A stretch of DNA of 64,000 nt from Panulirus ornatus (Eukaryota; Arthropoda; Malacostraca; Decapoda; Palinuridae), in NCBI RefSeq assembly GCF_036320965.1, contig NC_092235.1, forward strand, positions 28,307,476 through 28,371,475. Reading direction: 5' to 3'. The position numbers and the translations under genes are program-made. Under the pieces are notes generated by a model. The model did no database searches. It was not told the origin of the DNA and saw only the letters and a list, made by a program, of their open reading frames with translations. Position 1 is the stretch's first letter. Each line of letters begins with the position of its first letter. This document shows, piece after piece, positions 1 to 10,805 of this stretch.

Positions 1-326
1 TCTGTACTGGGAAGAGTTTTTATGAAATAGAATATTGACATTGGTAACTTGTCTGCAAGTGTGAAATATGTTTCATAGAAGGCCAAAGATACTTGGAGAT
101 GTTATATTCACTGATCAAAGCTACTTCACAACCAAGTATTTATATTGGACAATGATATTTGCTATCCTTAACTGTGTGAGCAGAAGAATGAATTTATTAT
201 AGTACTGGTTATGGATCTCTTTCTCTTAAGACTGGTATAGAGTCTTATTTTGATAGAGAAATCCTGTGTTGCATAGACATACTAGATTTAATATATACTC
301 AAAGGAAGCTCTTTTAATTTTTGCAG

Positions 327-768
327 AATGGGTGTTAGTTGGTTGTCAGGCAAATCCAGTGTTCCGATGCTGCTTGAAGAATTACGTGCAGAAGTTGCAG
401 GCCAACAAGGTTTAGATTGTTCATCTCTCTTCCCTGAGTGCATGGACACAGCAGTCATAGATATGTATCTTACTCAAGTTGAGTCTGAGGTGCTACACAA
501 CCAAGACCTCATGACGGAAGATCTTAGTATGGAGATTGGGCAGGGAGTGGCAGGAGATGAAGTAAGGTACACTAATAAGCATAGTATTAGCAATAATACT
601 GATCATAATTTAAAGAAATATTTTGATAAGGATAACTTTATGCCAGAATCATTATTAAATACATCCAAACATTTGTCACTCTTACCACAAGAAGTTGTTC
701 ATGATAAAGATAGAATCAGAAAGATTGAAATATTATCTGAAGGTGGTGAAGCTGGTCAGATTACATAA
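327..768 (+). CDS. 3'-terminal coding exon of an unidentified gene (partial)
   Basis: An open frame follows a good splice acceptor (pyrimidine-rich tract ending TTTTTGCAG at 318-326) and runs to a TAA at 766-768. The exon probably starts at 327 with one base completing a split codon, so the first ATG at 328 need not be the protein start. The roughly 146 residues have no membrane segment. The first half (to about residue 78) is acidic and looks structured, with M-L-L-E-E-L-R and V-E-S-E-V; the rest is polar, rich in Asn, Lys and Asp, and probably disordered. An internal donor-like GAA|GTAAGG at 559-567 could end the exon early. However, the next 69 codons stay open in sequence of about 65% AT, where a stop is expected every 14 codons or so, which favours real coding to 768. 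Earlier exons lie left of the window. I do not recognise the family and assign no function. Confidence 0.5.
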
Positions 769-1469
769 AATCCTTTTTTGATAGCAGTATATTGGTTTAT
801 ATTTGGAAAAATTTCTTACTGTCCTTGAGGGGTGTATGGTTTAATTAAGACATTTTGTTATATACAATATTTTTACTCCCAAGTAATGATTCACAAAAGG
901 TGATTTACTATTAACTTATTTGAGTACTAGAAATGAGGGATATTGAATGTATTTTGGAAAATCATGATGTAAGTAACATTGTGCATCTAGTATAATTTCA
1001 CATGCTAAGTATGTAGGAACTTACTACTGTTTGGTATATTAACCTCCTGCAACAAATGTCTCTTAAGTTCTTTACAGGAATAGTAGGAAGGCAAGATGAC
1101 AAGTTAAAGGTAAAAAGTGAGATTTTCTTCAAACTTGCAGTTATGATACGAGCAGTAACAATAAACAGTAACAGTGGGAGAGAGAGGGGATTAAAGTGAC
1201 AATTTTTACTCAAATAATTGGGAGGAATGCTACTTTTTGTTGATGATTTTCCAGCCAGTAGATTGGGGCTCTTCTTGTGGTTGGTAAAAGCTCAGTTGGG
1301 ATGAGCATGATTGTGGTGTTGAACTGGAACTCTGGGGATGAGGGATCTGTGGTAGTATGGGGTGACTGTAACAAGGATGTTGCTGTAGCCTCTTCTGAAA
1401 CTGATGGGTGTGGTCCAGGAGTTGGATGAAGAGTTGTTAGGGCCAGTGTCTTAAGCACTTATTGATAGG
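769..1469. other. AT-rich non-coding stretch, probable 3' UTR or downstream DNA
   Basis: No splice-supported frame is visible here. It directly follows the stop of the terminal exon and probably includes its 3' UTR. I could not fix a poly(A) site. Confidence 0.3.
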
Positions 1470-1599
1470 TGATTGAAAGGTGATAGGATTATCTTGTTTG
1501 TCCTTTTTTTTCGAGAGATGTAGAGATAGAACAACCAGAGGACGTAACCTAAAATTGAATGAGAAACTTGTCAAGGAAGGTGTGAAAACACTTTTATAG
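1470..1599 (+). mobile_element. Non-LTR retrotransposon reverse-transcriptase tail fragment
   Basis: Translation of 1503-1599 gives F-E-R-C-R-D-R-T-T-R-G-R-N followed by L-K-L-N-E-K-L, ending at a TAG (1597-1599). This is the C-terminal tail pattern of CR1/Jockey-like reverse transcriptases (RGD-L/I ... F-R-G-H/R-x-x-K-L). A degraded K-G-D-R-I-I motif lies just upstream, about 1475-1490. The piece resembles the fragment at 2945-3135 but lies in the opposite orientation. No endonuclease or catalytic FADD core is present, so it is a dead fragment. Confidence 0.5.
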
Positions 1600-2944
1600 C
1601 ATGCAAGTTGTAGATGAATGGAATAAAATGAATGAGGGTATGGTAAATGCAGATAGAATACAGAAATATGAACGGTCGTATTGTAGTAATGTTTGAGAGT
1701 GAAGTACCTTTTCTTATAAGCCCCCATAGTATGGTGCAAGAATACTCATGAGGAAGACTTAATGAGAGTTGTGTAGATGTTCTTGAGTCAATGAAGATTG
1801 TTGGAACGACGTTCCAGCTTAGTTTACCTTCCAGAGTGACACTGAGAAGCTTGTTGGACTAAGGAGCCTGGAGGGAGCTGGGGCGTAGTTGCGAGACAAT
1901 AAGGAGTAGGGCAGGGGCAGAAGCAAGATCGATGTGTGTACTGTGATATTGGTTTTGTTTAGAAGATAGTAAGGGTGTTCTGGAGGGCTGTGTTGTTGGA
2001 AGGACTTTTGATTTTGGTTCTGAGGAAATATGCAATCATCAGGGCATTTTGACATGGAGGTAAGAAGTAATGAAGGAGCACAGGGGTTTAGCTTGCTTAG
2101 ATGGTAATTGTACAGTTTCACAGGTAAGTCAGTTAATGTAGTAAAGCACTTTACATTGAGTCTGTGTATCTATCTAGTGACTTCAAATTTTTGTACTGAC
2201 TCAGGTGGTGCTGGAGCTGTAAGGTAGAGCAGGAGGTAAGTGGTGTCAAGTTGTTGAGGCCCGTGTTGGAGTAACAGGTGCAGTTTGTATAGATACTAAA
2301 ATTTCTAGTGTATGTATTTCATATCTTGTGATTGGCACTTAATTCCCTGAATAGGAATGCTCATTATCATGTCATTGGCATCAGTTATGATATTCATGTG
2401 ATGCATCATTTGTGGCAAACCTGAATAGACAATATACAAATTGCTGAACATCATATTTATAAGTAGAGGAATTAGTTCAGAAGCTAGGATTAATCCTCCT
2501 AAAGAATACACTTCGTGGCAGGCTACAGGTAACCTTTAGCTGGTCTTGCATATAGACAGACATAAGGAGTACCATTTTATATACTGCATTAATTAGGAAA
2601 CATTATAAGCCTTCTTCTTTTCAGTTACAAATACAATTAAGTTTAGTAGTAACCATGTGCTGTCAGCAGTGTGGAAATTGCATTTTAGGATTAAAGGGGT
2701 CTTATGATAAGTTGAAACTGTGTTATGTCAGAGAGTAGGGTTGGTGTCCTGAACACAGATTTTAAAGGGTGAATTATATCGATATCATCTATTTGTACTG
2801 TGCAGAGGAGATTTACGCTTAAGGGGCACCCTCTCTTGAACATTCTTTAGTATCATTCAACTCTTTTAATGTATGCATGCTATCTGAATTTACCATATCT
2901 TCATTCATTTTGTTTCATTCAATCACTTTTATTATATAATAGTA

Positions 2945-3135
2945 TTTCTTGACACATTATTAACTAGTTTGTTGCTTAATTTCATGCTGCGTCCTTTGTT
3001 TGTCCCATCCCTACATCTTTCAAGGAATGGTTCACTGTCTGTGCCATCAATCAAGTCTAAAAACTTAAAGGTTGTGATCAGGTCACCCCTTACTCTCAAG
3101 TATAGGTTGGTGAAGCGTAAGGGAAGGGGGAGAGC
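2945..3135 (-). mobile_element. Non-LTR retrotransposon reverse-transcriptase tail fragment
   Basis: On the minus strand the frame reads R-V-R-G-D-L-I-T-T-F-K-F-L, then F-L-E-R-C-R-D-G-T-N-K-G-R and M-K-L-S-N-K-L. This is the typical end of a CR1/Jockey-like reverse transcriptase after the thumb region. The frame is unusually intact for so short a relic. It belongs to the same family as the plus-strand fragment at 1470-1599, so the two form a loose inverted pair 1.3 kb apart. Confidence 0.6.
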
Positions 3136-3483
3136 TTTTTCTTTATGTGGAGGTTGCTGGATAGTTATGAATAGGCTTGGATGGGAGGGGTAAGTACTCT
3201 TGAGTAGATTTGATTGTCTTGCATGCTGAGTTGGGATTGTATTGATTGTATTTCGTTCTGTCATGAAGGTGCTGATGTTTATGGTAACAAAGCATCTGCT
3301 GATTGTTTTATAGTTTTCTTATTTTTGCCTTTGATGGTAGTTGACCAAACAGATGAGGTATAATTTAAGGTGGATCTCATGAATTTTTATAGAGGATACT
3401 GGATTTAGTTTCTTGCCTGAAATTGGTAACAGTAAGTGTTATGAGAATGTTTACTTTGTTAATGGTTTTTCTATTAATGTTTG

Positions 3484-3655
3484 TGGTGTGGAAGGTGAAT
3501 GCCATGTACGAGTCATACGTGGTACCCTGTATGGTTTTGTGATTTGGTAAGCAAATGTCATTTGTATGTCAGATGTGATACCCAGTATGGTACCCAGTAT
3601 GGTGTTTGTGACATGGGAAGTGAATGTCATATGTGTGTCTTATGTGATACCAAGA
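3484..3655. repeat. Degenerate direct repeat, unit about 60-70 bp
   Basis: The pattern 'gtgaatgycatrtgygagtcatrtgtgatacccagtatggt' recurs about three times with drift (near 3495, 3555 and 3620), including a local doubling of 'acccagtatggt' at 3580-3602. Confidence 0.4.
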
Positions 3656-3839
3656 ATGGTTGGTATTTTATTGTTTAGTAGTTGATCATCTAGGGTAATA
3701 TGAGGGTACAAGTTGTAATCATGTCTCACTTAAGTTAGGGTAACAGTGGATTTCTGTAGGGATGTTGACATTCTGTATTCAGGAAGCCAGTTTTCTAATT
3801 GGATGATGTATGGCTTCATGTTTATATTTACTCTTGTAG

Positions 3840-3937
3840 TGCTGGGATGTTGTGATTGTAAGGTCATCTGCATTTCAAAGGACTTGCGTGATAAAGTGGA
3901 GAAAAAGCTCAAGCAGGATGAGATCAATGTGCACCAG
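3840..3937 (+). CDS. Candidate internal coding exon (weak)
   Basis: A strong-looking acceptor (TTTATATTTACTCTTGTAG, ending at 3839) and a donor CAG|GTAATC (3935-3943) bracket 98 bp. The open frame contains L-G-C-C-D-C-K-V-I-C-I-S and then a charged helix K-D-L-R-D-K-V-E-K-K-L-K-Q-D-E. It begins with two bases completing a codon and ends on a codon boundary. It lies 3 kb downstream of the exon with a stop at 766-768, so it would need a separate transcript or alternative splicing. It could equally be chance sequence in a long 3' UTR. Confidence 0.2.
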
Positions 3938-5092
3938 GTAATCCTTTTATGCAGTGTTTGTGTGCAAAAAGCAGTATCTTTTAAGGCTGGCTGTTGGAGG
4001 GTAAGGGTTGAGAGTCTGGTTGTTGGTTGTGGTGGTATTACCTATTTATATATAACAGGAAAGGAATTCTTGTTGTGGGCCCCCATTACAGTGTGTAAGT
4101 TTTTTCAGTTGCTTAATTTTTAGCACAGTTAAGCAGTAATTGTTACTAACCTAGAGATGTAGTATAACCAATAAATGTTTGTGTTCTTAAGCAGCCTCAG
4201 AATTAGTGACCATTCACAGTACTCAGTTGTAGTCATGTTAGCCATTTCATTGTATCCTGATCAAAAAAATTGATTTTGAGGTTAGCTTCTGATCCTGGAC
4301 AGTAGCAATTGAATATACTAATCATTTTATCCAACCAATTTTCTTGATTATTGCAATTATAAAGACTCATAAAAGGAATTCCGGTTAGTCATCAGATTTT
4401 GAGGTGCTGGGTTGTTCATGGAACCTTAACAGCATCTTTTCGTATGTCATGAACTTGTATGTATGTTGTATTATTGACATTGGTTTTGTAACTAGTACGT
4501 CTGTTTTTTAATACTGATTTTGTATGTAGAAAGGCAAGAAACACATACCCTTGTGGTCCATGATAGTATCCTAAAACATATATTGGGCATGCTGACAGAG
4601 GAATCATTTTGTTTAAATGGTTTAGTTGCAAGAAATATTACCAGAGTTTTCATGAGTTTGCACCATATTTAGTGTGCATGGGTTGTATTTTATTTTGTTA
4701 GACTTATGAGCCATGGTGGAGTCATAATGGTTCCTGGTGAGGTATTCTTAGAATGTAGGAAATAGCTTTTCAGTTTTGAAGTTTAATTCCTGTTGTCACA
4801 CATATTTTTGAATTTTCAATTACAAGTGCTTTAATATACATGACTTCGTAATTGTGGTCAGCATTTGTCAGTTACTTTGTTTTGTGTGTATATGCCTTTC
4901 TACATACAAATAAGATGCATGCACAAAATGTAGTGAAGGGTGTTGATGTAATGTTTTGTACATTCTATATAGTGTTGTAGTTCTGATATAATGTGTATGT
5001 GGTTGTTGTTATTGTACATATTTGTATCAGTATAGTACAAACCAAATGTTCTCTCTTGTTCTTGATTAGAAAGACTTTAATACTTCCAACAG

Positions 5093-5098
5093 TTTATT
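5093..5098 (-). promoter_or_regulatory. Possible distal poly(A) signal for a minus-strand transcript
   Basis: TTTATT on the plus strand is AATAAA on the minus strand, next to a T/A-rich context. If the LMBR1 transcript (stop at 19647) had a very long 3' UTR it could end here. This is speculative: the distance is about 14.5 kb and several retroelements intervene. Confidence 0.12.
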
Positions 5099-5099
5099 T

Positions 5100-8000
5100 T
5101 TTCACTGTACAAGTCTACAATATATATATACATGAATCACTTACTCACAGCTATCTTACTGAACTTAAATAAATGATATACAGAAACTTCGAATACCTGT
5201 AACAGGTGTCACTGGTCATGTTTACACTCCCTACTTGTAATGATTAACTTATGTTGCATGTCTATACCTCATGAAAAAGTTTCACTTGCTGTTTACCTGT
5301 CAAAATATGATAAAACTTGAAAAATATCCAGCAGTCATGACTGATGTTGCTGTGCTTCTGCAATGTAACAAAAGTTATGAAAAGGTGATAGGAAATAACC
5401 AGCTTGCACAACATTTTTGAGTAACATTATTCTATAAGAATTACTCCTGCAACACTTAACCGTACTAGAATACTTAAATATATATTTTGTTAAAACATTT
5501 TCATGCCGGAGAATTACGCCTATAGTAACACAAGAACAGAGATTTGGCTTGTAATAATTCATGGGTAATTTCCAATATGCAGATATATGTTTATGATTTA
5601 CCTTAAACAGTCCTATTGCAACCAGTAGGTAAGTATCTACAGTACTTTCAATCAAAATGGTTGAAATTCTTTAACCACACAGCTGAAGGCAGTAGCATTA
5701 TGAAAAGTTGCTTAATACGCTTAATACAGGTACTGTACTATTCTGAAACTTTACAGGTAGGAGATTTTTCATAAGTACTTCCCAAATTTGCAAGAAAATA
5801 TTCAATATAAAACATTCAAACTTAGGAAAAATTAAAAAGGTAGACAGTGGTCCCGTTAAGTTACACCACATTTTGATTATAAACCACAAGAGCACTACCA
5901 GCCCAAAATTGGTCAAAAAACAGTTCACCTCATATTGACCACAAAAAATTTAGGACTTTCCAAAATGTGATCTCTTGTAACATGGAGATCACTTCATATC
6001 AATTTTCATCAAATTTCTTGTAGTATTGTAACATGGGCTTTCATCAATGGATCTGCAGTTCTTATTTGATAAATCATATTACCAGGGCTCAACAAAGATA
6101 ATGTGGTTGTAAAATTAGTAACTACAATACAGGTTTTCAAATGAAATGCCCCAAAATGTTAGCATGCTAAATCTAGTGCAATCTGACTTTGGTCATGGGT
6201 ATAAAATACTCCCTCCTTAAAAGTTCTTATAAATAGATGTAGAAAACTAAAATTTGATGGATTTCCTTAACAACTACCACAGCACATAATACACAGTCAA
6301 ATCTCCACATTTTCAGACACCAAAAAGTTGACAGACACAGATTACAATGCACATATGTAAAAGGTGCTGCATCAAATATTGCATGCCTTAAACACTAAAC
6401 TGTAGCCACCTCAGAGTGAAGCATTTCAAGTCAAAAACGATAATTTCTCCAGGCAATTCATATCTATCATTCATTGTTTGAATAATCCTTACTGGTATCA
6501 AATACCATAGATATCACAACTGTTTTTCTGAAAATCTAAAGGTAATGCAGTTAGGTTCAGATAGTATGCATTCACTCAGCTGGCACGTTACAATACAATG
6601 ACTGGGAACGTTAAAGAGTACCTAACAATTGGACAAAGACAGACAATTTGTCAAAGACTTAGTTCACAACATGAAGTAAGAACAAAAATAAAGGAAGCCT
6701 GATCATACAAACATTTACAATACATACATAGTGTGATCAGGCTACTTCTTAAGAATAATGATCTAGGTCACTTAAGAGGCATCCTTGAAAACTTACAGCA
6801 AGATATGGATTTAACATATTGTCCAACTTTTATGAGCAATATAATAGATGGCCTTATGTTTAAGACCATATAAAATCAGTCACATTTGTAAGGCAGACAT
6901 TAAAATTAAGTGGGTACAACATTTGTGCAATACAAAGGTTTTGTCTTGAAAAGTACGAGCTGAAGTTCCCTTTTTCTTACAGCAAAATTCTTTCCTGTCT
7001 CCTACCTACTTTCATGAAAACTCAAAATTACCCTACATTCTTTCCAAAAAAAAAAACATTTTCCCCTCCTCCATATCAGCCATTGGAAAGACTGGCCTTG
7101 CAGAATCATCAGCAGTTGAAATGATCTGTTTGACCCTCATACTGAACTGCTATCAGCATTTACAGTAATGTACTGGAACAAAATACAGGGATACCCAGTT
7201 GAACACTCAAGATGAATTGATGGACAAAGTGCTTTCAACAGGGACACTATAATGTGTGTGTGTGTATATGGAGATATATTCCTGACATTTGATAGCTATG
7301 AGAGAGATATATAATGGATCAATTGGGCATATAGTGCTGAGTCTGGTTTCCACCAACATGCTTTACCTGCTTTCATGTGTTACTAATAAGTTCCACTATA
7401 TAGGGTTAACATCTTAGCTGTTAATGAATTGGCGGTCCTGTTGTGAGCTTTATCAGCACTTCTCATAATTGTTCTGTGGGATGATACGGCAAGTTTAAAG
7501 CATAACTTGTGCATTAACTTGCCCCCACCTGCTTCCAGTCTCGTTAGCACTTCCATTTCAACATTCAAAGCGATAACTTTTCACATTATCTTTGGTGTAT
7601 TTGAAGCACAATCACTTGCAAATAATTTTCCTGTCATTATTGGTATAAACAATTCACAAATATTCTTTAAATTAATGAAAGGGGAGTGAAATCAAGCATT
7701 CCACATATGTTTAAAGTGAAGAAGCAAAGCAATGCTGAGCATTTCACATACACCATTCATCATTGGCTGAGCAAACATACAAAAAAAGAGGAGGATAAGA
7801 CCAGATAATTTGAATTCACTACATTAAAAGAATTGCAAAAGAAGTCAAGAGCTCTATATTGTATCTGGTTTGAACGAGGTATCCCTGCATTTACTTTTCA
7901 TCCCTTTCCTACATTTACAGAAAGCAGTTGCCATGATAAATGATACACAAGCATTGTAAGAGCATATGATACATTATGACCTTTGAATCTATTGCCCACT

Positions 8001-8983
8001 CAAATCACTCTATCCGTCTGCTTTGTATGCTTCTTCAAAACTTTAAGATCCAGTATACAAAAAAATTATCTTTAATTATTTTGGAATATACAAACTAGAT
8101 GTACTCATAGGAAAGGCATCTTAACCAGTCAGATGAAAACCCAACTTTTTAAACAAAATTGGCTTCTGAGCAACTCGATAAATGGATGTCCCAGGCATAC
8201 CCAATCAATATCAGTTTTTTCAAAATGAATGAATAATTACACCTCTCCCAATTTGGGAATCACACCAACTCCCTAGCCTTTTGATTTGCCAGTTGCCACT
8301 TCTAACACTGTACAAGCTAAAAACAATAATGTGTGAATGCAATCCTTGAGCTCCTTTATCTCACTGTCTCAGCATGTATTGGTTTTCCTAACCCCCATCT
8401 CACACTCTCTTAATAAATACTGATTTCTCTTAACTAACAATCAAACTGAAGCTTAACAAATTGGTAAACCTTTTATATGCAATGGAGGTAGACACTAACT
8501 TGCATTCTGTTGAGTCAGTCTGTGACATATCTAGTTGCAAGGTAAACTGATCCTTTGCAGTAATCTCAACATCCACCTGTACTGTATATGAAAGATTTTC
8601 AAAATTCTTAAAAATATTTTTCAGGATAAAATGATATAAATTCCAACCAGTTGAAACACTGAAAAGAGTGCCAAGTGCCCTTTAACTCAAGCTACTCTGC
8701 TGCCAGGAGTAAGAGGTACCTTATAAGTACTATCATGCATAATTAGTGAAATATACAGTAATTTTGAAAGTCTTTTGTAACAAATATGATTACTAGAGGT
8801 TCTTCATCAGTATTATGCATCATTTTGTAAAAGAGTTACTAATTCAAATTATTACAGAAAGAGGATGCAGATCTCATATAAGCTTCCAGGCCTCCTCATC
8901 ACATACACTGTGCAGTATACGGGAAATACTAAGGTTCCAGCATCTGATAGCAATGCATGGGATGTTACCAGATGCATTAATGG

Positions 8984-8985
<2 letters not shown>
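5100..8985. other. Unique AT-rich DNA without recognisable genes
   Basis: Read on both strands: only short chance frames, no credible splice-bounded exon, no tandem array, and short A-tracts such as 7049-7059. Confidence 0.35.

Positions 8986-8986
<1 letters not shown>

Positions 8987-9023
<37 letters not shown>
8987..9023. repeat. (TA)n microsatellite
   Basis: Uninterrupted TA run of about 18 units, directly abutting the 3' end of the minus-oriented RepA copy at 9024-9244. Confidence 0.95.
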
Positions 9024-9025
<2 letters not shown>

Positions 9026-9241
9026 TTTTTCTTTCAAACTATTCGCCATTTACCGCATTAGCAAGGTAGCATTAAGAACAGGGAATATCCTCACCTGGCC
9101 CCGTTCTCTGTTCCTTCTTTTGGAAAATTAAAAAAAAATGAGAGGGGAGGATTTCCAGCCCCCCGCTCCTTCCCTTTTTAGTTGCCTTATACGACACGCA
9201 GGGAATATGTGGGAAGTATTCTTTCTCCCCTATCCCCAGGG

Positions 9242-9244
<3 letters not shown>
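9024..9244 (-). mobile_element. RepA short interspersed element, near full length
   Basis: Read on the minus strand it runs: CCCTGGGGATAGGGG, a 'gcagggaata' mirror region, GGGGGGCTGGAAATCCTCCC, an A/T-tract, 'ggaacagag', then 'cgctacc' and 'aaatggcgaatag', ending in 'gaaagaaaaagaat' and (TA)n. The same order recurs in many copies in this window (21435-21667 is the best). It has no open frame. The 3' module resembles the RTE 3' end (see 62549-62960), suggesting a non-autonomous retroelement. Confidence 0.75.

Positions 9245-9298
<54 letters not shown>
9245..9298. repeat. (TA)n microsatellite
   Basis: About 27 TA units between a minus RepA copy and a plus RepA fragment. Confidence 0.95.
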
Positions 9299-9301
<3 letters not shown>

Positions 9302-9349
9302 CTCTGTTCTTAACGCTACCTCAGTAACACAGGAAATGGCAAATATGTA

Positions 9350-9353
<4 letters not shown>
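9299..9353 (+). mobile_element. RepA fragment (3' end only)
   Basis: Starts at 'tcctctgttcttaacgctacctc' and ends at 'gaaatggcaaatatgtatgaa' before a TA array. It is the 3'-terminal module of RepA, with the 5' part absent. Confidence 0.65.

Positions 9354-9402
<49 letters not shown>
9354..9402. repeat. (TA)n microsatellite
   Basis: About 24 TA units following the RepA 3' fragment. Confidence 0.95.
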
Positions 9403-9405
<3 letters not shown>

Positions 9406-9625
9406 TTACACGATTGCCGTTTCCCACATCAGCAAGGTAGCACCTTGAAACGGACGAGGAATGGCCGATCCACTCATATAAACATATATATATACATACA
9501 CGCACATATACATACATATTCATACTTGCTAACCTTCATACATACATTTTCATACTTGCTCTATATAATCCATTCCTGGCGCCACCCCACCCCAAAGGAA
9601 ACAGCATCACTACCCCCTGCCTTGA
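9403..9625 (-). mobile_element. RTE 3' UTR remnant
   Basis: On the minus strand this diverged copy matches the 3' untranslated part of the RTE element at 62640-62955: 'gtggcgccaggaatgg', a 'tatgaat/tatgtat' stretch, and the tail module (here 'gctgatgtgggaaacggcaatcg'). Confidence 0.5.
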
Positions 9626-9643
9626 GGCAGAGACCAACAATTC

Positions 9644-9660
9644 AATTTTTTTTTTTTTTT
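9644..9660. repeat. Poly(T) tract
   Basis: Run of about 17 T next to the RTE remnant. It may be a poly(A) tail of a minus-strand insertion. Confidence 0.7.
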
Positions 9661-10655
9661 CTTATACACACCACTTCTGCACTGGACAGACAATAAATTA
9701 CTGTAATGTAATCATAACAGTTGCAGTGAATAAGTTATATCTAAAGAAGAATTAATGTAGTTATTGACTAGAAACATGCAACATGCCAAAACAGGGAAAA
9801 CACTCCCCAGGCAAGACACTGGTTACTTTCAATGATGAATAAGAACACAGCGACTCAAAATCGAGTTAAGTGAACCAACAGTTCGAAAAAGTTAAGCTGC
9901 CAACTTTTACAATTGAAAGTTTTACCTATGCATTTGGAAAATTTTGATCTGATAAATCTGCATACCAATTAAGAAGTGTGTTCCTTTCGAGTGTAGGGTA
10001 AATATACAGTAAATATATTCATATCTAAATAACAAACGTGTCTGTATTTGGTAATAACCTGATTTAGACTAGCATAATGTTAAAGGATAATTATCCTAAG
10101 AATAGAATGCATAATTAACCAAGTCATTCTTTGACCTACAATCTTTACAGTACAGAGAATAAATACAATAGTCTCAGCTCTAAAATGACAGTAGAGTAAG
10201 TGCAGGTATTGCTAATGCCTTCTTGAGGCCAAAAGTAAAGCACCTGTATAAAATATATTTTTATATCAGAAGCTCAAAATATTTAAAATATTTGTCTTTC
10301 ATGACTCCATAAGTCTCAACAAAAGCATCACTTACACTCTGTATTTACACCTAAGTAAAAGCCAAAACTATAAAAAGAAAAATTCTCTTAAATCAGACTA
10401 GATAATCTAAAGATTTCAGCCAAGTAATGGGTCTTGAAATGTTCCATCCTCTCAACCTCAATGTAAAGTTTAGTTTTACACTACCTAAGTGTTCATGATT
10501 TTCTGATTACAATCATTGCAATTATGTATACTATTATTTTTTTTCCAGACTCTATTTATCCCCATCAACTCATTTCCTGTACCATGCCTATCAAGTTTTC
10601 ACTGCAAGTAAAGTCACCTTTGGCAAGGCTGTACCATTGTAAATACAAGCTCCTC
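9661..10655. other. AT-rich DNA, nothing recognisable
   Basis: No gene-like frame, tandem array or known repeat seen. Confidence 0.3.
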
Positions 10656-10681
10656 AAAAAAAAAAAAAAAAAAAAAAAAAA
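10656..10681. repeat. Poly(A) tract
   Basis: About 26 A, equal to a T-tract on the minus strand at the downstream end of the minus-oriented RepB copy at 10680-10805. Confidence 0.85.
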
Positions 10682-10805
10682 AGTTCTCACTTCAGAGGAG
10701 TCTATACTTCCCTGCTACTAGAAATAGTGCAGCCTTGACCTGCACAAGCCTAAAAATGTCCTGGGTAACACCAGAGCTCCTTCGTAGAAATTGGTCCTAG
10801 GATAC
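10680..10805 (-). repeat. RepB interspersed repeat, copy 1
   Basis: On the minus strand: 'cctaggacca', then 'attacc'-type 'gttacccaggac', 'aggcttgtgcaggtcaagg', 'gggaagtatagactcctc', 'gaagtgagaactttttt'. The same ordered blocks recur at 18036-18122 (-), 28770-28885 (+) and 39718-39835 (+). No coding capacity and no tRNA-like boxes seen. Confidence 0.55.
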
